A stretch of DNA of 64,000 bases from Ephydatia muelleri (GCA_013339895.1 JABACO010000003.1:1277669-1341668); one strand, 5' to 3'. Shown: positions 49,302 through 62,619, counted from the first letter of the stretch. Program-made: numbers and translations. The notes: a model not told the origin generated them from the sequence alone.

Positions 49302-52300
49302 CTGGTGTCAGAAGTGGGATATGACAGAAAAAGACGGCCCACGCAGAGTCACCAGATACAGTGTTTGGCCTCCGTCTCGTTTTGTGGGCAAGGGAGCTGA
49401 CTTCCGGTTATGGATACAGCGCGTAGAGCTCCACTTCCGAGAAGCTGACGTACCCAGGGATAAGAGAGGTCAGGAATTAGCTTCCTTATTGGACGACGAG
49501 CCATTTCGTATCGTGAGTCAGATGGGGTTGTTATGGGTTGATAGCGGTATAGATTACGCAGCGGTGAAGGAGTGCCTGGAGAAGCAGTTTGCACCTTCCG
49601 GACTTCAGTTGGAGTGGCAACACAAATTTCACACGGGACAGCAAGAGCAGGCCAAGTCGCTGATAGCATTTTCGGCAAGGCTGCGTATGCTCGTGGACAA
49701 GGCGTATCCATCATGGCCGGCGGAAGAGCGCCTGAGAACTAGTTCGTAACCAGTTTATCCATGGCATTCTTTCCTCCTCTATCCAGCTTAAGCTTCTGCA
49801 ACAGAATTTGGATACGCTGGATGCTGCTGTTGAGTTGGCCTGTAGGTTGGAGTCTGTAGAATCGGCGCAGAGCTCTTTTCAGACTGCGAAGGTAGCGGCG
49901 GGCGTTACGGAGACTCGGGACGGTTCTGAGGAGGGAGCTCAGCCGGGTAGTGGTTACCAGGACCTGGTCGCGCAAGTTAAATCCCTATCGCACCAGCTGG
50001 ATACCTTGCGCAGGGGAAAGCAGACAGGGCCACGCTCGTTCAGAGGTCCGTGATGGGAATGCGGAAAACCGGGCCACGTACATAGGCCTAGGAATTGTCC
50101 GCAACGGCGCCGTGATCAAACCACGAGAGACAGGGGAGACAGGTCAGTACATTTTACGTCTGCAGTTGCTTGTACGTTGACGCTTCAGGGAGCTGTGGAA
50201 GGTCACCCTACAGTCATGCTAGTAGACACAGGTTCATCTGTCACGATATTGCATGAGAACATCTGGAAGAAAGCTGTAAAAGGGAAGAAGGAGCTCAAGC
50301 AGGCTACTTGTCCGGTAATGGCCGTTAACGGGGAGAGTCTTCCTTTATGTGGTCAAGCAGAGGTTACTTTACAGGTAGGTAGCTATAGTAGAGTGCACAC
50401 GGTCCTTGTGGTGCGGGGGCATGACACAGCAGTGTTTGCTTGGTACTGACTTCCTGGAACAATGCCATTGTGTTATCAACATGGGCACTAGAACTCTAAC
50501 AATGGCTGGTGTGAAACAACAGGTTCCTCTATTGGGTGGCGTAAGGGGTATTGCATGTCACATGGCTGTACAAGAAACTACTGTTATTCCTCCCTTTCAC
50601 CAAGTCCGGCTTCCAGTCCGCCTTGAGACAGATAGTGACGTATTTAAGGATGGTAAGGGATTGTTTGAACCTAAACCCGTATTTTCTGACGATCATTCTG
50701 GTCTATTGGTTGCTCACTCAGTGTCTTATGTTTCGTCACAAGGGGACACCGTTATACAGTTGATGAACGTGACTTCCACCCCAATTAGTGTGTATGCTGG
50801 AGAGAAAGTGGGCGTACTTTCTGAGTTGCAGGAAGAAAATTCAGCTAACACCGTGAAAATGTCGGGGAATGGTCAACCAGTTGCGGCTCGGAATGCGATA
50901 CATAAGTCGATTGGTGTGCTCCTTTCGGATACAGAAGGTTTGACAACGGGTGAACGGGAAAAAACATCTTTGTTGCAGACCTTGGGTGTCGTAATCTCTG
51001 TTGGGGATGGGGACTTGGGTCGTACAAGTGTGTTACGTCATAAAATTGACACGGGTAGTATCTGGCAGCAGAGTCGCAGATTGCCCTTTCATCAGCGTGG
51101 CGTAGTGAAGGACATGATTGATGGGATGCTGAAGCAGGGAATCATAGAGCCCTCTGAGGGTGCATGGGCGTCTCCTATTGTGTTGGCAAGAAAGAAGGAC
51201 GGTTCGTTTCGATTCTGTGTTGATTTTCGTTGTGTAAATGATGTCACTAAAAAGGATGTACACCCTCTTCCAAGAATAGATGATGCGCTGGACAGCTTGG
51301 CGGGAGCAAAATGGTTTTCTACCCTTGATTTGGCGTGTGGCTACTGGCAGGTGGAGATGGATCCTGCATGCGTGCAGATAAGGAGAAGACTTCTTTCACC
51401 ACTACCGTTTGGTCTTCACCAGTTCTGAGTGATGCCTTTTGGGTTAAGTAATGCTCCCGGTACTTTTCAGAGGCTGATGAGCTTGGTATTGTCTGGTTTA
51501 TGTTGGAGCACTTGTTTGGTTTATCTGGATGACATCATTATTTTTAGCCAGACAGTGGATGAGCACTTACAGCATTTAAGAGATGTACTCCAGAGGTTGA
51601 AGGATGCTGGACTTAAAATCAAGCCAAGCAAGTGTCAGTTATTGCGAAAGAGTGTACTATATTTGGGACATATAGTTTCAGAGAAGGGCGTGGAAGTATA
51701 TCCCAAAAAGACTAGCTGTGTTCGTAGCTGGCAGGTTCCCAATGACCGAGAGTGTTTGCGGAAAGTTTTGGGTTTTGCCTCTTATTACAGAAAGTTTATT
51801 CCCAGTTTTGCCCAGATCGCTTCCCCGCTGCATTCTATGACGGAGAAGGCCATGCCTAAGGCAATGGTCTCAACAGTGCAATGAGGCGTTTGATCAGTTG
51901 AAGGAGAAATTACTCTCACCACCTATCTTGTCTTTTCCACAGTTTGATAAAGTCTTTGTGGTGGATACTGATGCCAGCCAACATGGTCTTGGCGCAGCTC
52001 TGTCGCAGGAAGGTGATCATGTCATCGCCTATGCCAGCCGGGTCCTTACAAAGGCCGAACGTCAGTACTGTGCAACCAGAAAAGAGATGCTGGGAATGGT
52101 GTGGGCAGTTCGATGCTTTAGACCGTATCTTTGGGGCCGCCGGTTATTGTTCGCACGGATCACAACTCCTTGCAATGGCTGAGAAACTTCAAGGAACCAC
52201 AGGGACAGGTGGCTCGTTGGTTGGATATTTTGGCTGAGTATGACTTTTCGGTTCAACATCGACCTGGGTTGCAGCACATGCAGCAATGCAGACGCACTGT

Positions 52301-54008
52301 CCAGGCTTCCCTGTAAACAATGCGGGTTGCAGACGTCGACCCCTCCACCTGGTCTACCAGATGCTGTAAAGGAGGGTGGATCTGGTGATGGTGCGGCACT
52401 CTTGCAGGAAGGGTCTGTTTGTTTCCTGTCGGTTGAGAACCCAAAACAGCTACAGGACAAAGGCGCGGATTTGCGGCAGGTGCATGATATTGTGGTCACA
52501 AATTGATGATTTTCCTCCTGTTTTACCAAAGGATGGGAGCAAATGCGTGCAGACTCTTTGGTCTCAGAAAGATCACCTGGTGCTTGATGGGGGTGTGCGT
52601 TGGGAGGATGTTCCAGGAAAAGGGTTCAATCCTCATTTACAGCTCATGATACGAAGAACTTTCTATTCAGGCTGTTTTGAAGGAATTTCATGATACACCC
52701 ACTGGGGGTCACTTAGGACTTCGCAAGACCCTGGAAAAGGTTCGCTCTCGGTTCTACTGGCCTGGTCAACGACACGATGTGGTGAATTGGTGCAAGGCCT
52801 ATGCTGAGTGTGCCTCACGTAAATCACCGACAAGGAGAAGACGGGCGCCCATGCAGTCGGGACTGGTGGGAACGCCAATGCAGAGAGTGGCAATGGATAT
52901 ATTGGGGCCCTTACCTGTGACGGCAAGAGAAAACAAGTATGTGTTGGTTGTAGGGGACTACTTTACTAAATGAGTTGAGTCCTACCCTATGCCGAATATG
53001 GATTCGCGAAGACTGTGCATGGCTGAGTTGTTTGCATGTTAACCATTTTATTGCTCGTTTTGGGGGTTCCAGATGTTTTGCACACGGATCAGGGTCGTAA
53101 TTTTGAATCCACATTGTTGAAAGAGACTTGCCTGCTATTAGGTGTACAGAAGAAAAGAACGTCCTCAATCGGATGGCCTAATAGAGTGGTTTAACCATAC
53201 CTTGCTTAATATGCTTATAGTATTGCAGCTGTTGAGAACGAGCGTGATTGGGATCTCCATGTTCCTCTGCTAATGCTGGCATACAGGACCAGCACACAAG
53301 AGTCGACTAGGTGTACCCCATTCTACTTAATGTTTGGGAGGGAAGCTCGTCTTCCCGCTGATGTAATGTCTGGTCTTCCCCCTAATTTTCCCCCACAACA
53401 GGTTAATGAATATGCACTGGACCTGAGAACCAGACTGGAAGGGGCCTGGTGCGGGATCACATGGGAATTCAGCACCTCCGTCAAAAGACTTTGTATGACA
53501 GATCTAGTCATGGTGATCCGTACAAAGCTGGTGATTTAGTGTGGCTTCATTGTCCAGCGGTCCCGAGGGGAAAGTCACCAAAGTTGCACTGTTACTGGCA
53601 GGGTCCTTATTCAGTGGTCACGACTCTTGGTGATGCGCTCTTTCTCATTCAACACAGGGATTCCCCGAGGAAGCGTACAGTGGTACATTTTGATCGGCTG
53701 AAGCCATGTACAGTTCGGTCATCAGAGGAGAATGTTGCACCAGCCAGTAATGAGAAAACGAGGGTACCAGCAGGACCAAGGAGTGTGTTGAATAACAACG
53801 GAGAAACTTGAGGGGGATCGGCCGCATGAAGAACCTCAACCTCTGTTAGTGGAGGTGGAAATTGAAGGACCAAGTCAAGCAGCTGAACCACATCCAGTGG
53901 TAATCGAGCCGGAGAGGGCGAGACCAGTTCGAGACAGGAGAAGGCCGGATCACTATGGTCATAATATTTATGATACTTAAAGACTTTCAGAGAGCAAGGA
54001 GGGAGTAG

Positions 54009-54147
54009 TGTAGCATATGCGCACAGGCGCTTTAGTAGTTAGGGTGTGGTTTGCACATGCGCGAGGAATTAGAACTCTACTATTTAATGAGAGTCTCAAT
54101 TGTATTGGTGTGATTCTAATTCCTGATTACTACTGTATCCGCTACAG
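54009..54147 (+). repeat. Right LTR of the Gypsy element
   Basis: About 139 bp, from TGTAGCATATGCGCACAGG to TATCCGCTACA, with TG..CA ends. No clean target-site duplication was found around the element. Confidence 0.85.
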
Positions 54148-54205
54148 TTGTACTCGTACCATAGGCTTTATTTATATTTTTTATGAGTAATACTAAAGTT
54201 GAAAA

Positions 54206-54700
54206 GTGTCGCTATGTGGTTTTTTTTATTTACCACGTGCTTTTAGTCTGAATTATGAATTTGTGAAGATATGTGGGTGGAAGAAAATTTTAACTTGGAC
54301 GTGCAATGAAGAACGCGGTAAGAAAGAAACCGAAGCCTTAATTTCGAATCTCGTTGTATCTATTACTCGGAATTTGTTGCCCATTCATGTTTGTCCTGAA
54401 CTTAATCTTTCTCCGTGCTCCGAGGAACCGTCTGTTGATGACTCACATCTAACTGTGTCGCTGTCCCTATCTGCGTTTGTAAATGTCATGTCAGATCTCT
54501 TCAGCAACTTACATCCCGTGTGTCCTCGCTTACAGTGTCACTCCCGTGATGATGTTTGTTGTTTGCTGAGACTCACGTGCCTGTCTACATGTATTGTGAT
54601 TCATTTGTGTTGTACATGGAACAGTAGCTGTATACTAGCACTTACATGGTTTCTGTCTTTCTCACTCGCATTGCCCGTGAGACTTGGCGTTAATTACTAG
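54206..54700 (+). other. 164-codon open frame, unknown
   Basis: An uninterrupted Cys/Leu/Ser-rich frame just right of the Gypsy element, with a hydrophobic C-terminal stretch (CLSTCIVIHLCC). No domain is recognised, and no splice partners or conserved paralogue are seen. It could be chance. Confidence 0.2.
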
Positions 54701-55611
54701 TGTTGCCAATCCCCTACTCTATTATCTATGCCGACATGAAGGAATTCTTATCATGATAAAAGAGTCCTAGCCTTTACTACTATTTCGGCAATAATGTAAC
54801 TTCCCTGAAACACCCCATAAAAATGAAGAGATACAGTTCAGCCAGAGGAGCATTACATGCTTGGTAGGGACATTAAGTATACTTTGCAGGCTCTCAACTG
54901 AATTATTCACTTTTGGTGAACAGATACATTGTTATGGTACAACATATCAAGAAAGGATCATATCCAGGTTTAGATGAAGGATTGGGTGATATTTGGTTCA
55001 CACGCCACATAAGGATGGTGAGGTGGAGTGGGTGCAGGGGGCTGTACTGTTGGACAGGTTTTCCACATGCATGTTACAAGGTAAGGTGCTATACAACTAG
55101 GCATCATTGCTGATGATGAAAAAAGGCAGACTTACGTACATAACATTTAATCAAATTTAATAAATTAAATCACATAAATGCGCACATTATTATATCACAA
55201 CAATTTGGATTATTTCCGCGAAAAAGGACTTAGCGCATATAAATTATTATTTTTCCAATTTGCGCAAAAGAAATGTAACATATGCGTTGAAATGAAAAAT
55301 TTAGACCTTACAACTCTATGACCTATACTCTGATTCTCAGTGCATAAGAACCAATGTGTATAGAGGACATAATAAATTTGGAATCTTGAAAAAACATGCG
55401 TTAGGTCCTTTTTCACAGAAATGCATTTATATATTTTATTTTTACATGTATTAAAGGTAATCAGATTTTAATAACATAGTTCATCTGCCTAACTTCCATA
55501 TCCTTAAATTCACTTAAATTAGCGATTTTAGTAAAAAAGTACAACTGTGCCTTCATTTGCAAAAACCTGGTATGATTATGTTACAATGTAGAGCAGTATT
55601 TTTACAGGATA

Positions 55612-58600
55612 CTAAATCATGTAATGACTAACTAATTGAGTACAGTACTCTATGACACTATATTGGATGCGACATTTTTGAGTACCGTAAGATGGCTTCT
55701 CAGGGTTTCGTGCAGAAATAACAGTTGTTCTACACAGAGGGCAGACACTGTGTTCCTAAGGTAGATGCAACATGATTATTATGTAACATACCAGAATGGT
55801 TTATTTCTTACCTTGAACCACTCATCAATACATTTCTGATGGAACACATGTCCACACTCGAGTGCCTGAACATCTCTATCATTCTTAATGTCTTCATAGC
55901 ACACTGTACAGCTGTGCAATATATACATCACTTAAGGCTGGTGTCCATTTAATCACTACACCACTCCAGAAACCTTACTTGTTTTCAGAGGTTGTTGAAG
56001 AGATAGGGGATGGTGCCCTCTCTGAAATGGTAAGTATATAAAATGACAGTGAGTCAACTCGAAAGATCAAATGACACCACAAGTCATAACTCACTGGTCA
56101 GTATTTCCTTCTCTATAGTAGAAACAGCTGCTGCCAATGCTCTAAGGGAATGGAGTTTGTCCTTTGGTAGTGCCCAGTACAGCCATCTCCTCAGCATGTT
56201 TTCATAATATTCTTTGCCGTCATGGCAATCAGAATCCTTTAACATAGTATCCAGCTCATTAGCTCTAAGCTCTTGCTTCAGTCCAATGGGCCTCCATTTG
56301 TCAGTTGTCTGCATTTTGAACATATCAGGGCTGTATTTATCACTTAGTAGGATAGATGGAGTAGTGGATAGAGACTTTGATTCAAGGGGTGGAACTACAG
56401 TTGGAAGCAGAAAGGAAATTAGAGACATACACCTGGTGCATACTCCTGATGGTTCATTTTAACTATTGTTACTCAAGTGGGAGCAAAACGAAAGAACAGT
56501 GTACGAGTGCCTTAGAACTTTAAAATAAATTCCAAGACAAGGGCATTGTTTAGAAACCAAATGAGACCTGACATTCTCTATCTTTATCTGTAATTTGGGA
56601 TATTGGACTCCGCTACTCAAGTACTCATAAATGGAGAAATGCACATTGGTTATTTGAATATGGTACTATCACAAGCCAGTTATGCTAATGAAATATCAGA
56701 ACAAGTAAAAACAGTCAGTTCTGAAAAACAGTTACACAGAGTGTGGAGAACCCATACCTCATACCAATGTAATGTGTATATAAAGGTACCATCAACTCAC
56801 AAATCAAAAGTTAGTAAAGCTGGTGCCTCCAATACTGGATTGAAGTTGATTATGTTTTAAGAGAGACTGAAGATGGTACATCAATGAAGACATGTGTCCT
56901 TATCACCATTCTGCACATCATATGAGATGTGATTTATGAGGAGGTACGTGTATGTGTCAAGATACAATCCCCTCAGTTAACAGACTGTCTAAGAACAGCT
57001 TGATATGAAACATCATCAAGTAGCAAATGTGAGGGTTCAGCATAAATCAGTGACCATCTATCACATTAACCCTTTTGCGGACAAAGCCAATTATTACGTT
57101 TATTCCACAGGAAAATGTGCTTAGCAAAGTGTATGACCTGGAAAGAACAGATCAATATGCTGTTGACTACAAAGTGTTAACTGTTTAGATAAACAGAGTG
57201 GCTTTAGTATAGCACCTGCGGCGCAATTATGGTCTGTTGCCCGTGAAAGAGTTAACTTGGTGTAGCGCATTTCAGTAAACTCTATAGCCACCAGATAACT
57301 AATGTAGTATTGGATGAATAATTTACAAAATAATGTACATTAGCTACAGACTGAATATGCATACATCGCACTGTCCCAGATGTCCCTTCACTTCCACCTC
57401 TCCCTGATGACTCCTCCGACCTTTACACCATCACTGATGATGGATGATTACACACCTACATGTAGCATGCAGGGATCACACCACACTACATGCTATATTA
57501 TATGTTTACCAAGATTAGGAGATGGAGGCAGTACAGTCAATGTGGGCTTCTGATCAGGTTCAGCACCAGTTGGAGGAGGATGAGCATCAGATAGAGAATG
57601 ATCAGCATCAGGTGGAGGACGATGAGCATCAGGTGGAGGAAGATGAGCATCAGGTGGAGGACAATGAACATCAGGTGGTGGAGGATGAACATCGGGTGGA
57701 GGATGAGCATCAGGTAGAGGAGGATGAGCATCAGGTGGAGGAGGATGAGCATCAGGTGGAAGACAAGCATCAGGTGGAGGAGGAGCATCAGGTGGAGGAT
57801 GTGCATCAAGTGGAGGATGAGCATCTGGTGGAGGAGGATGAGCATCAGGTGGTGTAGGTGGCTGTACTGTTGGTATTGCTGACAAGTGCTTGTGAACTGG
57901 TTGATCAGGTGACCCTTGGGAAGCACCAGGTAAGAGCCCTTGACTATCTTAAAAGTACCATGTTTGATGCTGCAAACATGCATGTAAAGTAAATATTATT
58001 CTATGTTTGTACCTTTGATCAAAATCATGTTATTGCAAACCACAAAACACCTATTGAATTGGGACAGATCTTCCTCGCCATGTGACTAAAAGCCAACAAA
58101 CTTGCACTATCAGTTAAGGTGTATGAATGAAATAAATCAGATCTTATCACTACATTATACAGGAGTTGAGGGGGTGGCACATGATATCTGTATTTGGGTA
58201 GGAGATGTTGGGGGTCTGAGGCAAAACCCCAGCAGCTCTTTGATTATTGAAATATTTAAAACCTTACTGACTGTTTCATAAAATAATATTATACTAACTT
58301 TTATACATCCGGGACCATTACCGCTCCTATATACCTACAGTAGCTATTGGCCTAGTGGACATGAAATTAAGGATATTGAAGTAGGATATGAAACAAGTAG
58401 GTTCTGGTGGTAGGATAGTTCTTAGGGTTTCATCATCCAATACGCAGTAAGTTTACAGTCACTGGGCATTTCAGTGTTAGCTTCAGACCCTGGTAATATT
58501 GCCACAAAAGAGGTGGCACATTCACCTGAGCTATGTGTCATTTGTACTTCTTGTAAAATACGTTTCAAAATTCATTATACGCCTTGTTGGAACGTATACT

Positions 58601-58672
58601 GTGATGTTACGATTATCTGCTATGGGACCATGTGCGCCTGCCACACCGTTACCTAGGATCCACCACTGCACA

Positions 58673-58703
<31 letters not shown>

Positions 58704-59429
58704 TCACGCACACACACACACACACTCACGCACACACACACACACATACGATGACACAGAATAGACGTACCCACATGTACGTACACGCACAACATTACCA
58801 TCATGATGTATAAATTAAGATTTCAAACTTGTGTGTATTACTTCTATAAAATAATACTGTTTCCTGACTAATTTGATGTCGAGTTTTATTTATTTTAAAA
58901 TATGACCGGGTGGATCTTCAAAATTATTATGGACCAATCGCGATCATTTGCCAAAATGAAGTATTGAAACAATTAATCCTTCAAGTAGAAAAAATAATAC
59001 AAGCAGTGTCGGCCTCCCACTCAGCAGAACAGAGAAAGTAATTCGTTATTGCAAGTTATTCTAATATGTGGGGGGGGGGGGGGGCAGTATCATTATTTAT
59101 ATCTTCATATGGTGTGTGTTGTGCGTTTGTATATGTGGATATCAGCCCAGGAACGCGTTACCTCTTGTTAGCTCTTTCACCTTCTCGGCAGCCTCCCCCT
59201 CCTCCATGTCTCGCAGGACGTCATATATCTTCCCGTATGTGGCCTGGGGACCATCCTTTCCAACCCATTTCATCAGGGCCTCTAATCTCTGGTCCTCTCC
59301 GTCACGATAGCGATCTTCTATGTATTTAACCATCTCGCCCTCCAGTCCAAGTCGCATGGTAACCGCCTTCCATTTGGGTATGAACTTAGCTATCTTGGCT
59401 AAATGTGCGTCCGTGACCTTCCGGTCCAT
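55612..59429 (-). CDS. Gene E: death - Pro-rich repeat - death - RING-H2 protein
   Basis: Complete model of six exons: 59429-59162 (start Met, MDRKVTDAHLAKIAKFIPKW, death domain), 57866-57510 (DAHPPPP repeats, phase 1-1), 56394-56095 (second death domain: KWRPIGLKQELRANELD, MLRRWLYWALPKDK), 56021-55979 (linker), about 55911-55813 (CTVCYEDIKND, ALECGHVFHQKC) and 55755-55612 (CPLCRTTV, KPSYGTQKC, stop), giving about 403 aa. All phases join without forcing; the RING exon borders are good to one base. This is a death-domain adaptor with a C-terminal RING-H2 finger, so probably a cytoplasmic E3 ubiquitin ligase. The conserved tail KPSYGTQK is shared with genes C and D, although here the frame continues for about 20 more residues. 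Confidence 0.8.
57570..57860 (-). repeat. Coding minisatellite within the gene E Pro-rich exon
   Basis: Units of 15-21 bp (minus strand GATGCTCATCCTCCTCCACC) encode DAHPPPP variants. Homologous repeats lie at 26.26-26.59 kb on the other strand. Confidence 0.93.
58672..58746. repeat. CA microsatellite
   Basis: About 75 bp of CA with two CTCACG interruptions, in the first intron of gene E. Confidence 0.96.
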
Positions 59430-59599
59430 TGTTGTTATATTGCAGGATCGAATAGCTGAGCGGAGATAGAAGTCTGCAAAACAGTGCGGTGACGATATGA
59501 CCGACGGGAAGGTGACCACTGCACCCACTGCACGGTGATGTGTAATACAGAAAATTATACGATAAAATCCTATAGCTACATGTATGATACACATACCCT

Positions 59600-60600
59600 T
59601 GGCTTAGCGATCACAAGATGCGTGCATAATTGAGTTACCTTCAAACAACGATGTGACGTTGCCTAGCCGGTTTGGTATTTATTCCGCTTCTCAGTACATA
59701 CAAGTATATTAAGCTCGCCCCCTTTACGGTCTCGGCTCCAGGCCGCGACGTTATTGTTATTTGCTGACGTCACATGCGCCTCGGTTGAATATGCTTGTTC
59801 AGAAGTACATGTAATTGGGCGTGGCCCAATTGGTTACTGTCAAGGCACATGACAATGTACAGTTAGCAAGCTTGTCAAAGTTTCCAGAGCAGATGAACAA
59901 AGACTGGGGTTGTCAAGAAATATCAAGCGATGAAAGCTGAAGTGGTTCAAGCGGACTCTCAACGTGCTCAATATCTGTTGGAGGAGCGACTAATTCAAGA
60001 ACTTGAGCTCCCAATTGTGATATTTAGCGTTTCATCAACCGTTGCAATTGAAGGTAAAGAAGCGCCAGACGCCAGAAACGGCAGAAAGAATTCTGAAAGT
60101 TTGCCACATCCTTCACCACTAGCAGCTAAATCCCTGACCTTCTAAGACTTGCGAAAAGAAGCTCAGACTGCTTCTGCATGCCACTTTGACAAGTACATTT
60201 GTACTAGACGTGCCAATTAATATAACGTATACAAATGTACAGGTACCCTAGACTTTAAGATCACGCTTGCGGCAATTATATAGGTCAGCTGATCAGGCTG
60301 AGGCGGCAGCCGGACGAGTGTATGTGTGTGGGGAGGGGCGGGGCGCCAATTGGTGCTAGAGGGGCGGCATTTCATATGAATTGAGGGGCGTGGCCCAAGC
60401 CTATGCTGGATCCGAGCCTGCTCCGTTCATACCTCCTTGGTGATCGGTTATTGAGAAGGGGTACGTAGGTGTCACAGTTTACCGTATACGTACCAGTTAA
60501 ATGTCTATCTCACGCAGAGTCTCCATTGTCTTATGATGTAGCTAATTGAGTGCCCTGTCCTCCAACCCATCATCGATGAGCGTCCATTGGGCGATTGTTG
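59600..60600. other. Upstream region of gene E; no firm gene
   Basis: More GC-rich than most of the window (for example GGCGGGGCGCC near 60340). It probably holds the gene E promoter. A 71-codon frame at 59930-60145 has no recognised domain. Confidence 0.35.
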
Positions 60601-60904
60601 CAACCAGCTCAAAGCATCAAGCTGAGTGTAGTGATTGACTATCAGGATGGTGCTACTGAATTAAATTCGGCAAATGCGTGTACTGCAGGCGCTCTAGTAC
60701 GAAGTCGATTGACATGATCGCCAGTAGTAGCCGCGATTACACAACCGCTAATTCTTCTAAACGTCCAACATCATCAGGGATTGACATTAGATTGCACGTT
60801 GGCTCTGCTATTATTGATGACCTGAAAATGGAGTTGTTAGATGAGCACCCGGTGCTGATTTGTCATGCCACACTCCACTCGAAAACTTAATGGCAAAGAG
60901 AAAG

Positions 60905-61150
60905 TTACTTGCATGGGCGTACGCAGCCTTCAGGAAAGGGGGGTTCGAATCGTGTTAATAGGTGACCTTAATTACAATATATATATTTTTGGAGCGTTAT
61001 TCATTGATGCTTTGTATGACGCACATGCAAATTCTAATAGGTGTGACAATCCTGTACCAATATTATCATTAGTCAATGCCAGTGTATTAGATAGGTTGTC
61101 ATGATGGAGCGGAAAGAGTCAAAAAGATTGATTATGCATGTTTTTAGTAA
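60905..61150 (+). repeat. Dispersed repeat block shared with 24.9-25.15 kb
   Basis: Two sub-blocks recur. GTTAATAGGTGACCTTAAT with its GGGCGTACGCAGCCTTCA lead matches the reverse complement near 25085-25145. CATGATGGAGCGGAAAG matches 24917-24935 directly. It is probably part of a decayed mobile element. Confidence 0.55.
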
Positions 61151-61639
61151 TTAATGGGTCTCCATTAATATACTATACTGATGCATGCTACAAAAATGTT
61201 ATGCAATTAACTTTTTATAGCCACAATGGAGCATGCATGCACGAATCATGCAGGCATTCAACATGGAGGAAACAAATCAAGGTTCAGAAACATGGGATTA
61301 ACAATCTATATCATAAAATGCAATTGAATGATAGCTGAATTTTCACTTTCCATCGCAGTATTTCTTGTTCAATGATTTCAGGTGTTGGCAAATGCCCTTT
61401 GTATAGCTCTATAGCGGCAGAAAAATCTAGCATTTTTTGGGGTAATGACAGAAGGAACAAGACCTACTAAACAAGGACATGGATGCTTCAGAAAACTGCA
61501 TATTTAAATCTGAAATAATATAATCCAAAAAAGGAATTACATGCAGAATCAGATAGTGTGTGGACTGTGACACTGTTTTCCAGTAACCCAAGGCATGGTG
61601 GGTATAACATTGACATAAATTTTATGAAAATGCAAATCA

Positions 61640-62260
61640 ACTGTACTTCTGAGTTCTGCATACACACTCTTTGATCATGTCATGAGCCTCTATAAAATCA
61701 AGTGATGAGCTTTGCAATTTTACTGTAATTCCTTCCAAAGGAGATAACAACTGATATGCAGATAGAAATGCAACAATAAATCCAAAAGATGTAAAGCCTG
61801 TTAATAAACCACTGGCATCTGTTTGTGACTTTGAATCCCGAACTGCAGTTCTAAATACCTCATCATATGTATCTCTATGTAGCCCTAGTGCAATCAGCTC
61901 AAGAGCAATGACAATGTATTTAAAAGATGCATAGAAGTGGGAATATGCATTATGCCTCTCTGCCCATCTTGTTTTACACAGAGCAATTAATGGCTTTTGC
62001 TTGCCGATATCAGGGACTTCATGTTGAACAATATCTGTAAGCAGGGCAAGCCGCTTGTCACTGGCCTAAATAAAGTAACAACATGATTTCTATTTATCAA
62101 TCATGTAACGTATTTCTGTAACAGAACATGAGTGACTGATCACTAGGTTGAGACGATGCCCTGCACAATGAGTGTATATAGCCAAAGGTGCATCTCTCTG
62201 TACTTCAGCCTGAACGCTACATCTCTCACTCGACAAGCTCCATCATATCCATGCCTTCTC
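61640..62260 (-). pseudogene. hAT-type transposase core relic
   Basis: On the minus strand a lead GYDGACRVRD is followed in another frame by APLAIYTHCAGHRLNLVISH. After an apparent intron-like gap comes a long open stretch (SDKRLALLTDIVQHEVPDIG, LCKTRWAERHNAYSHFY, SLDFIEAHDMI). The GYDGA, YVHCxAHxLNL and LCxTRWxxR landmarks are diagnostic of the RNase-H-like core of TTF/hAT (ZMYM1-like) transposases. The N-terminal zinc finger and C-terminal dimerisation region are missing. Confidence 0.75.
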
Positions 62261-62619
62261 AGGTTTAGTAAGGATAAATCATGGCACAAAAGAGCTTGTT
62301 TGATTGTTTGAGTAATGCACACTCTAGTTAGTGATTTAAATTGACAAAACTATAAAACCTCTTCTCGCATCGCACTGCTATAAATGCATAAAGGTATCTA
62401 CTCTACATGGTGAGATGAAACCTCATCAACAACGACTGTGAAAAGTTTGGATTTCATCTACTAGCTTCCTTTGAATATGTGCACTCCCATAATCATTATC
62501 AATTCATTCTGAATTCTTAGTGAAAGATAAGTCTCGTTTCACGGACACCGCCGACAGAAACTTAAAAAATTAAATTAAAAAAAATTCTAAGTCGTTGAGC
62601 ACGTGATTGGAAGTTACGA

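Larger units (their letters stand above)
49171..54147 (+). mobile_element. Nearly full-length Ty3/Gypsy LTR element, broken
   Basis: About 4.98 kb between two short LTRs. Parts in order: gag (near 49320-50050, LWIQRVELHFREADVP), aspartic protease (near 50200, MLVDTGSSVTIL), reverse transcriptase (near 51050-51700, FSTLDLACGYWQVEMD, VYLDDIIIFSQ), RNase H (near 51950-52300, VDTDASQHGLGAALSQ), integrase (near 52690-53400, AMDILGPLPVTARENK, FYLMFGREARLPADV) and a chromo-like tail. A primer-binding-like stretch TGGTGTCAGAAGTGGGA follows the left LTR and a purine-rich tract precedes the right one. It is broken by roughly ten breaks. The LTRs differ at several places including indels, so the insertion is not recent. 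Confidence 0.95.
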
